From positions 310,001-374,000 of the forward strand of contig NZ_JAPZQX010000002.1 in NCBI RefSeq assembly GCF_027531025.1: DNA of 64,000 nucleotides, read 5' to 3'. Under the pieces are notes generated by a model. The model ran no database searches. It was not told the origin of the DNA and saw nothing but the letters and a program-made list of their open reading frames with translations. Origin of the DNA: Novosphingobium sp. (GTDB lineage: Bacteria; Pseudomonadota; Alphaproteobacteria; Sphingomonadales; Sphingomonadaceae). Made by a program: the position numbers and the translations under genes. Each line of letters starts with the position of its first letter. Position 1 is the first letter of the stretch. This document shows, in pieces, positions 58,693 to 64,000 of the stretch.

Positions 58693-59820
58693 GTGAGCGC
58701 CAGCCTGCGGATCGCCGTTCTCAAGGAACAGGCGAAGGGTGAAACCCGCGTCGCGGCCACCCCTGAAACGGTGAAGAAATTCATCGGCCTGGGGGCAGTC
58801 GTGGCGGTGGAGGCCGGGGCTGGCCTGTCCGCGTCGATTGCCGATGCGGACTATGCCGCAGCCGGGGCCGAAGTGGTCAAGGATGCGGCCAAGGGCGCCG
58901 ACATCGTGCTGGGCGTGCAGGGCCCCGACCCCAAGGCGCTGAAAGGCGCCAATGCCGGGGCCTGGGTCGTTGCCGGCCTCGATCCGTTTGGCCAGCGCGC
59001 GCGCGTCGATGCCTATGCCAAGGGCGGCTTTGAAGCCCTGGCGATGGAATTCATGCCGCGCATCACCCGCGCTCAAAGCATGGATATCCTCTCCAGCCAG
59101 TCGAACCTGGCGGGTTACAAGGCGGTGATCGAGGCGGCGAACCTTTATGGCCGCGCCTTTCCGATGATGATGACCGCGGCGGGCACGGTTTCCGCCGCCA
59201 AGTGCTTCGTGATGGGCGTGGGTGTCGCTGGGCTCCAGGCCATCGCTACGGCGCGGCGGCTGGGCGCTCAGGTTTCCGCCACCGACGTGCGTTCCGCCAC
59301 GAAGGAGCAGATCCTCTCGCTGGGCGCGAAGCCGATCTTCGTGGAAAGCGTCGCCGGGATCGAGGGCGAGGGTGCGGGTGGCTATGCCACGGAAATGTCG
59401 GAAGAATACCAGAAGGCCCAGGCCGAGCTGGTGTCCGGCCATATCGCCAAGCAGGATATCGTCATCACCACGGCGCTGATCCCGGGGCGGGCTGCGCCCC
59501 GGCTGATCTCGGACGCGCAGATTGCCAGCATGAAGCCCGGTTCGGTCATTTTCGACCTGGCCGTGGCCCAGGGCGGCAATGTCGAGGGTTCGGTGGCGGA
59601 CGAGGTGGTCGAACGCCACGGGGTAAAGATCTTGGGCTATTCGAACACCCCGGCCAAGCTGCCGGCCGATGCTTCGGCCCTGTTCGCCCGCAACCTCTAC
59701 AACTTCCTCTCGGCCTTCTGGGACAAGGAAGCCGGCCGGCCGGTTCTGGACGAGGAAATCGGCAACGCGATCCGCCTGACCGAGGGCGGCAAGGTGGTCA
59801 ACGAGCGACTGCTGGGGTGA
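58693..59820 (+). CDS. pntA: NAD(P)+ transhydrogenase alpha subunit, part 1 (PntAA)
   Basis: 375 residues, the NAD(H)-binding domain I of the proton-translocating transhydrogenase in the three-gene form. RIAVLKEQAKGETRVAATP, QSNLAGYKAV, VMGVGVAGLQAIATARRLGA (NAD-binding fingerprint) and DLAVAQGGNVEGS are typical. The mobile loop contains ATEMSEEYQKAQ. It is cytosolic and docks on PntB. The GTG start at 58693 follows TGATCGCGCG. Normally pntAB follows directly; here four unrelated exported-protein genes intervene, the first overlapping its stop (GTGA). Confidence 0.94.
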   Translation: MSASLRIAVLKEQAKGETRVAATPETVKKFIGLGAVVAVEAGAGLSASIADADYAAAGAEVVKDAAKGADIVLGVQGPDPKALKGANAGAWVVAGLDPFGQRARVDAYAKGGFEALAMEFMPRITRAQSMDILSSQSNLAGYKAVIEAANLYGRAFPMMMTAAGTVSAAKCFVMGVGVAGLQAIATARRLGAQVSATDVRSATKEQILSLGAKPIFVESVAGIEGEGAGGYATEMSEEYQKAQAELVSGHIAKQDIVITTALIPGRAAPRLISDAQIASMKPGSVIFDLAVAQGGNVEGSVADEVVERHGVKILGYSNTPAKLPADASALFARNLYNFLSAFWDKEAGRPVLDEEIGNAIRLTEGGKVVNERLLG

Positions 59821-60551
59821 TTGGCAGGTTGGCCTTTGCGGCAATGGCTTTCGCTGCGATGCTTGGGGCGCCGGCCAAAGCTTCAACCGCAAAATGGTTC
59901 GTTCGGCTGGAAGTCATTGCCCCGCTGGTCCTCGCCAAGGGCGAGACGGCTCCCGCCTTCAGTCTTGTTCCGCAGCGGGTGTTCCATCTCGAGGAAGACG
60001 TTGCCACGCTCGGCGCCAAGGTGATCGTCCCGCGCGGCACGCTCTTCGTCGAAGTGGGTGACAACGGCTCCGGCAAGTACTGTGCGATGGCGCGCCATCT
60101 TGGCAGCGCATTTCATTGTCTGGCCGACCGTGATGGTGACGGCTCGATCGAAGCCTATCATTATCAGCAGGTTTTCAACGAGTTCTATTTCGGATCGACC
60201 TTTGGCGAGAATGGCCTTGCCCGGTTGACCGTGCCCGCCCGGCTGCGTGAGCTCGATCCTTTAACCCAAATCGCGCCCGTCGCCATGGGCCTGCGCTATG
60301 CTGGCGGCGCGCCCGGCGGGAAAGTGCGCTTCAAGCTCTGTATCGAGGAGTCCAGCGGCGCGGCCAAATGGCGCAAGGGACTCTACAAGACCTGCCTGAA
60401 CCAGGAAATTGTCGCCGAACCCGAAACCGGAAAGCTGAACCTGTTCGGCATCGAGGCGCGCGTAGCCCGCCATGACGACAAGCGGGTTTCCGTATCGATT
60501 CCAACCGACGTCCGGATCGTCCCCACGACGTTCCGGGGGACGGTTCTCTAG
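59817..60551 (+). CDS. Exported protein of unrecognised family, pnt-linked (paralog B)
   Basis: 244 residues with a short signal peptide (AFAAMAFAAMLGAPAKA, cut near residue 22). After a beta-rich first half (VIVPRGTLF) come Cys89 and Cys101, then D104-R-D106-G-D108-G with I111 and E112, a textbook DxDGDG calcium-type loop. VPARLRELD and MGLRYAGG follow, and a second pair Cys175/Cys193. The order matches paralogs A, C, D and E. The GTG start at 59817 overlaps the pntA stop, the same junction type that joins paralog A to its upstream enzyme. Periplasmic; function unknown. Confidence 0.62.
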   Translation: MIGRLAFAAMAFAAMLGAPAKASTAKWFVRLEVIAPLVLAKGETAPAFSLVPQRVFHLEEDVATLGAKVIVPRGTLFVEVGDNGSGKYCAMARHLGSAFHCLADRDGDGSIEAYHYQQVFNEFYFGSTFGENGLARLTVPARLRELDPLTQIAPVAMGLRYAGGAPGGKVRFKLCIEESSGAAKWRKGLYKTCLNQEIVAEPETGKLNLFGIEARVARHDDKRVSVSIPTDVRIVPTTFRGTVL

Positions 60552-60562
60552 AAGCCGCCGCC

Positions 60563-61438
60563 ATGCGCTCGACTCTTTCCGGTCTGCCGCGCGGGTATCG
60601 GGTCTTCGCGTCGGCCATGCCGTTGCCGGGCAGGCTGTTGATGGCGGCAACCGCGTCGTTCTCCGCGATGGTTGCGGGTGCTGGGGTAAACCCTGCCCGT
60701 GCGTTCATTGCCGGCGTGCTGGTGATCTGGCCAGGTGAGGTCTGGTCCGCCCAGAAACCCGGGACCTTTGGCTACACCGAAATGCCATGGGTGGTGACGG
60801 ACCCGGCCGGCAATCTTGAGCGGGTTTCCATTGGTATCCGGCAGCCAGTCTACCTGGCCGCGCTCGTGCCCGAGCAGCCCTTTATCCTGCAGCGCAGCCT
60901 GACGGTCCGGAAAGGGCACGTCATTCCTGCCGGGACCAGCTTCGCCAAGGCGAAAGGGGCGCCGCTGACCCTGTGCGAGACGCAGCGACGGCGAGAGGCC
61001 AATTACGTCGAATGCTTCACCGATGCGGACAGCGTCGGCACCTTCACCGCCAGCTATCCAGTCAGCCTGAGCTATGCCAGCGCCATGGGTGTCTGGCGGC
61101 TGACGAACTTTGTCGGCAGGCGTTACTTCGATTCGAAGGCCCCGCTGGCCCAGCCGGTCGCCCTGTCGGATTTCTTGCCGACCGGCACATACGACGATCC
61201 GATCCGCGTCTATCTGAGCCTGGTCAAGGTCAGCGCGGACAGGTCCTCCGCGCAGCTCGAATTCTGTACGGCGAGCAAGAAGGCGGCGGGCGCCAGCTGC
61301 GCCAACCGGTTCAAGCTCGATGCGTCCCGCTTGCCGCTGAAATTTTCGACCCCGCACGGGGCGGGAGAGCTGCACGATATCCAGCCCGGTGCGGTCACGC
61401 TGTCCTTTGTGCCGGGCCTGAGCCTGGCGGGTTCCTGA
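60563..61438 (+). CDS. Exported protein of unrecognised family, pnt-linked (paralog C)
   Basis: 291 residues; the long N-terminus contains several hydrophobic patches, so the true start may be further in. GHVIPAGTSFAKA is the PxGT element, followed by Cys138, Cys151 and a loop DADSVG (154-159) that has lost the third Asp. This member may no longer bind metal. PVALSDF and IRVYLSLVKV align with the corresponding strands of the others, and Cys235/Cys246 form the second pair. The gap to paralog B is 11 bases and to paralog D one base. The function is unknown. Confidence 0.58.
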   Translation: MRSTLSGLPRGYRVFASAMPLPGRLLMAATASFSAMVAGAGVNPARAFIAGVLVIWPGEVWSAQKPGTFGYTEMPWVVTDPAGNLERVSIGIRQPVYLAALVPEQPFILQRSLTVRKGHVIPAGTSFAKAKGAPLTLCETQRRREANYVECFTDADSVGTFTASYPVSLSYASAMGVWRLTNFVGRRYFDSKAPLAQPVALSDFLPTGTYDDPIRVYLSLVKVSADRSSAQLEFCTASKKAAGASCANRFKLDASRLPLKFSTPHGAGELHDIQPGAVTLSFVPGLSLAGS

Positions 61439-61439
61439 G

Positions 61440-62315
61440 ATGGCAAGCCGCGCCGGGAAAGCTCACGGGGTGAGGACACTTCGCTGCGGATTGATCCTGG
61501 CAGGCCTGGCGGGTGCATCGCAAACCGTGGCGGCGGAGCAGCCGGCCGCCACGCCGCTCAGCTACAGCGCGGAATGGCGGGTCGAGCCGCTGAGCCTTCC
61601 GGCCGGACCAATTGAGGTGAAGCGATATGAAGGCCTGCCGATCGCGGCGGCCTTTCCCGGAGCGTTTGTCTTCCTCGCCGCTGCCTTCCAGCCTTTCGCC
61701 GGCCAGGCTCCGCCACACGAGCGCGCCTTCGTACGCGAACTGACACCGCTCACCCCGCTGGTGCAGGCGAAGAGCGACCAGGCGATCTATTGCAGCCTCA
61801 GGAGCAATTACAGCTATCCCGAATTCGGGAAGAGCAGGACGGACTACATCGAGCGCCAGTTTTCCACCTGCTTCCTTGACCGCGACCGCGATGGCCGGTT
61901 CGAGGGGTTCTTCCTCCACCGCAACATCGCGGGCATCTTCGCTGGCCGGGGTGAGGGACCGGTCGCACTCCATCCGATCGAACCGCTGGCTTACGGAGCC
62001 AATGCGGAAGCGGCCAAGGCCCTGAATGAAATCCTGAAGTTCCAGATCAAGCTGGGCTTCAACGGTTGCTGGGGCAGCCCGGACAAGGCCCGCTGCGAAG
62101 GGATCGGGGTCAGCCTTGGCGCCGTCATGCACAGCAGCGCGATTGGCGGGGGTAGCCATGACCATGTCTTCAAGGGCGATCTGAACCAGACCGAATTCAG
62201 GCGCTGGGGCGTCCGCTTTCGGCTGACCGGCGACAAGCTGCGCCTGTGGCGGATGCAGCTGGTCGTGCTGGAAGGCGCGCGGACCGGGACGTTCAACCTG
62301 ACCGAGGAGTTCTGA
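61440..62315 (+). CDS. Exported protein of unrecognised family, pnt-linked (paralog D)
   Basis: 291 residues. The signal peptide LRCGLILAGLAGASQTVAA is cut near residue 32. TPLTPLV, Cys118 (QAIYCSL), an insert with Tyr/Asp, then Cys144 and D147-R-D149-R-D151-G with F154 and E155. HPIEPLAYGAN and LKFQIKLGF follow, then the second pair Cys210/Cys219. A His-rich stretch GGGSHDHVF (about 238-246) is peculiar to this member. One base separates it from each neighbour, so translation is probably coupled. The function is unknown. Confidence 0.6.
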   Translation: MASRAGKAHGVRTLRCGLILAGLAGASQTVAAEQPAATPLSYSAEWRVEPLSLPAGPIEVKRYEGLPIAAAFPGAFVFLAAAFQPFAGQAPPHERAFVRELTPLTPLVQAKSDQAIYCSLRSNYSYPEFGKSRTDYIERQFSTCFLDRDRDGRFEGFFLHRNIAGIFAGRGEGPVALHPIEPLAYGANAEAAKALNEILKFQIKLGFNGCWGSPDKARCEGIGVSLGAVMHSSAIGGGSHDHVFKGDLNQTEFRRWGVRFRLTGDKLRLWRMQLVVLEGARTGTFNLTEEF

Positions 62316-62316
62316 G

Positions 62317-63138
62317 GTGAGCCCGAACTCCCGTGCGGTGCGCAAGGCGATGCGGTGGGCTGGCGGCGGGCATGTTGCCCTTGCGCTCTTCGGGGCCTCT
62401 GCGGCCCTCGCCGAACAGCGCCCCGGCGATTTGTCGATGCATCCGGTCTGGGTGGCCATGGCCCCCAACAAGACCGACGAAACGGTCGTGCTGCAGAGCC
62501 GGTCCTACATCTCGTTGTTCAAGGTGCGCCCGAAAGAGGCCTATGCCGCGCTCGATCCGGGGATGACAAAGCCGAAGAAGGTGCTGCTGCCCGCCGGCAC
62601 CCAGCTGATGCGGGCGCCGGGGCCACAGTTCATCGCCTGCGAGATCGTGCGCAAGCCCGGCAACGAGCGGCTGACCTGCCTGCGCGATGACAACACCGAT
62701 GGCGTCTTTGACACTGTCACCCGCATCCCGGCCCACGGCAATTACTTCATCTTCCCGATCCAGGCCTGGCCCTGGCCGTTCAAGTACGAGCCGCTGCACC
62801 AGCCCGTGCGCTATCGCGAGCTTGATGAAGCGGCCGAGTTTCGCCCGGTCGAGTTCATCCTGCGCTATTCGCACCTGGGCGACTGGGGCCTGATCGACTT
62901 CTGTTTCGAACCGTTCCGCCGCAAGGAAAGCTGGGGATTCCCGCACCTGGTCGATGCCTGCCTGGTATCGACCCTGCGGCCCAAATATGCCGAGCTGCCA
63001 AAATCGCTCGCCATGCACGGTTTCAGGGTTTCCGCATTGTCGTTCGATCCGCTATCCAGGGCGATGACGGTTAGGGTTCAGCGGCGACCCGAAGAGTACC
63101 AGGTGACCTTCGGCTTCACCGACGAGAAGGCAGAATAA
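62317..63138 (+). CDS. Exported protein of unrecognised family, pnt-linked (paralog E)
   Basis: 273 residues. The signal peptide HVALALFGASAALA is cut near residue 32. LLPAGTQLM (PxGT element), Cys108, Cys121 and loop D124-D-N126-T-D128-G with F131 and D132. QPVRYRELDE, then VEFILRYSHLGDWGLIDF aligns with paralog B (VPARLRELD and MGLRYAGG), and Cys196/Cys215 form the second pair. The start is a GTG right after GAGG. It ends 16 bases before pntAB. The function is unknown; an extracytoplasmic partner of the transhydrogenase complex or a simply inserted module are both possible. Confidence 0.6.
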   Translation: MSPNSRAVRKAMRWAGGGHVALALFGASAALAEQRPGDLSMHPVWVAMAPNKTDETVVLQSRSYISLFKVRPKEAYAALDPGMTKPKKVLLPAGTQLMRAPGPQFIACEIVRKPGNERLTCLRDDNTDGVFDTVTRIPAHGNYFIFPIQAWPWPFKYEPLHQPVRYRELDEAAEFRPVEFILRYSHLGDWGLIDFCFEPFRRKESWGFPHLVDACLVSTLRPKYAELPKSLAMHGFRVSALSFDPLSRAMTVRVQRRPEEYQVTFGFTDEKAE

Positions 63139-63154
63139 GGGGCAGACTGAGCAA

Positions 63155-63439
63155 ATGGACTTCATCTCGATCCTCTCGATCTTCGTCATGGCCTGCTTCG
63201 TGGGCTATTACGTGGTGTGGTCGGTAACCCCGGCGTTGCACACGCCGCTGATGGCGGTGACCAACGCGATTTCCTCGGTGATCGTGGTCGGCGCGCTGAT
63301 CGCTTCGGCGGCAGCGGGTAGCCCGGTGGCCAAGTGGCTCGGCCTGCTCGCGGTGGTGCTGGCCAGCGTCAACATCTTCGGCGGCTTTGCCGTGACCGAG
63401 CGCATGCTGGCGATGTACAAGAAGAAGGAGAAGAAGTGA
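63155..63439 (+). CDS. NAD(P)+ transhydrogenase alpha subunit, part 2 (PntAB)
   Basis: 94 residues, three membrane helices with the signature YYVVWSVTPALHTPLMAVTNAISSVIVVGALI. It forms part of the proton channel of domain II. GGGGCAGACTGAGCAA precedes the ATG. The stop overlaps the pntB ATG by one base. It is separated from pntAA by about 3.3 kb of exported-protein genes. Confidence 0.93.
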   Translation: MDFISILSIFVMACFVGYYVVWSVTPALHTPLMAVTNAISSVIVVGALIASAAAGSPVAKWLGLLAVVLASVNIFGGFAVTERMLAMYKKKEKK

Positions 63440-64000
63440 TGGACTTCACGCTCCTTTCCGCTGCTGCCAGCGGTCTTGCCGCCAGCCCCTGGGTGGCGCT
63501 GGCCTATCTCGTTTCGGGCGTGCTGTTCATCCTGGCGCTGCGCGGGCTGTCCAGCCCCAGCACCAGCCGTGCGGGCAACCGCTATGGCATGATCGGGATG
63601 ACCATTGCGGTCGTCACCACGCTGGTCACGCATGACATTGCCAGCCTGCCGGAAATCCTTGGTGCGCTGGCGCTGGGCGGGGTGATCGGCTTCGTCATCG
63701 CCCGCAAGATCGCCATGACCGACATGCCGCAGCTGGTTGCGGCGTTCCACTCGTTGGTCGGCCTTGCCGCCGTGCTGGTCGGCTGGGCGGCCTATCTCAA
63801 CCCGGAGGCCTTCGGGATTGTCGGGCCGGATGGCGCGATCCATGCCGTTTCGCGGCTCGAACTGGGCCTGGGTATTGCCATTGGGGCGATCACCTTCTCC
63901 GGTTCGGTCATCGCCTTCCTCAAGCTCGCCGGCAAGATGAGCGGCGCGCCGATCCTGCTGCCCGCGCGGCACGTGATCAACCTGGGGACCCTGCTGGCGA
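63439..64000 (+). CDS. pntB: NAD(P)+ transhydrogenase beta subunit, N-terminal part (cut by window edge)
   Basis: The first 187 codons of PntB. It is highly hydrophobic: ASPWVALAYLVSGVLFILALRGL, then GNRYGMIGMTIAVVTTLV, IGFVIARKIAMTDMPQLVAAFHSLVGLAAVLVG (in segments) and a further helix. His and Asn residues of the proton pathway are in these helices. The NADP-binding domain III lies beyond the window. Confidence 0.94.
   Translation, partial: MDFTLLSAAASGLAASPWVALAYLVSGVLFILALRGLSSPSTSRAGNRYGMIGMTIAVVTTLVTHDIASLPEILGALALGGVIGFVIARKIAMTDMPQLVAAFHSLVGLAAVLVGWAAYLNPEAFGIVGPDGAIHAVSRLELGLGIAIGAITFSGSVIAFLKLAGKMSGAPILLPARHVINLGTLLA

Noticed and set aside
59817..63138. One large gene split by frameshifts into four pieces
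   Set aside because: Each protein has its own signal peptide, the full Cys/loop order and its own start codon, so they are separate paralogs.

Overview
The window is chromosomal DNA from a GC-rich alphaproteobacterium, most likely a member of the Sphingomonadales (Novosphingobium/Erythrobacter-like). The support is the dense coding with ATGA/GTGA stop-start overlaps, and several characteristic gene orders: hisG-hisD-nusB-thiL; bolA / J-domain gene / cobS; pckA / chvI-chvG-hprK-rapZ-ptsM-ptsH; rnhB-ccrM; and a tiny aa3-type cytochrome oxidase subunit IV gene in front of pntA. A sphingomonad-type REP palindrome occurs twice. I see no rRNA, tRNA, CRISPR array, transposase or phage gene. No gap without a gene exceeds about 250 bases.

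Layout. 0-11.4 kb: edge-truncated tesB, a JmjC-like cupin plus a FemAB/CelD-type acetyltransferase, an exported S9 peptidase with a perfect 20-bp palindrome upstream, the membrane H+-pyrophosphatase, a small membrane protein with a fatty-acid desaturase, then thiL-nusB-hisD-hisG. 11.4-17.3 kb: DUF2332, LtrA, an epoxide-hydrolase-like protein, an SDR, pirin, BolA and a J-domain protein. 17.3-22.3 kb: a GST, cobS, a Baeyer-Villiger monooxygenase gene broken by a one-base frameshift, an exported protein of an unrecognised family, and a thioredoxin-fold protein. 22.4-33 kb: a propeller/amidohydrolase, an MDR reductase, truA, fmt, recR, def, rmuC, a META-domain lipoprotein and a SpoU methyltransferase. 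33-39.3 kb: the PTS-Ntr/ChvGI/pckA regulatory block. 39.4-50.2 kb: DUF885, DUF937, hydrolase, cysteine desulfurase with ferredoxin, parC, DUF481, SDR, folP. 50.3-58.4 kb: ccrM, rnhB, a sugar dehydrogenase, GNAT, DUF1285, Nudix, CCA transferase, retropepsin and an NtrC-like regulator. 58.5-64 kb: the oxidase subunit IV and transhydrogenase (pnt) operon, cut at the right edge.

Three things stand out. First, four consecutive exported proteins of unrecognised family sit inside the pnt operon, between pntAA and pntAB. A fifth relative lies about 38 kb away behind the broken monooxygenase. By eye, all five share a Cys pair followed directly by a DxDxDG-type loop, degenerate in one of them. The four pnt-linked copies also share a second Cys pair, so this looks like an undescribed family of disulfide-bonded, possibly calcium-binding periplasmic proteins. 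Second, the rnhB-ccrM intergenic region carries eleven GANTC sites, the target of CcrM itself, within 164 bp. They are spaced at close to multiples of 10 bp, next to a consensus DnaA box 25 bp from the ccrM start. Third, the NtrC-like regulator has GAFPGA in place of the sigma-54 contact motif GAFTGA.

How the genes work together: HPr, EIIA-Man, HprK and RapZ with ChvG/ChvI and PEP carboxykinase form the usual alphaproteobacterial link between envelope or nutrient state and gluconeogenesis. CcrM and RNase HII belong to replication and cell-cycle DNA maintenance. H+-pyrophosphatase, transhydrogenase and the oxidase subunit serve membrane energetics.
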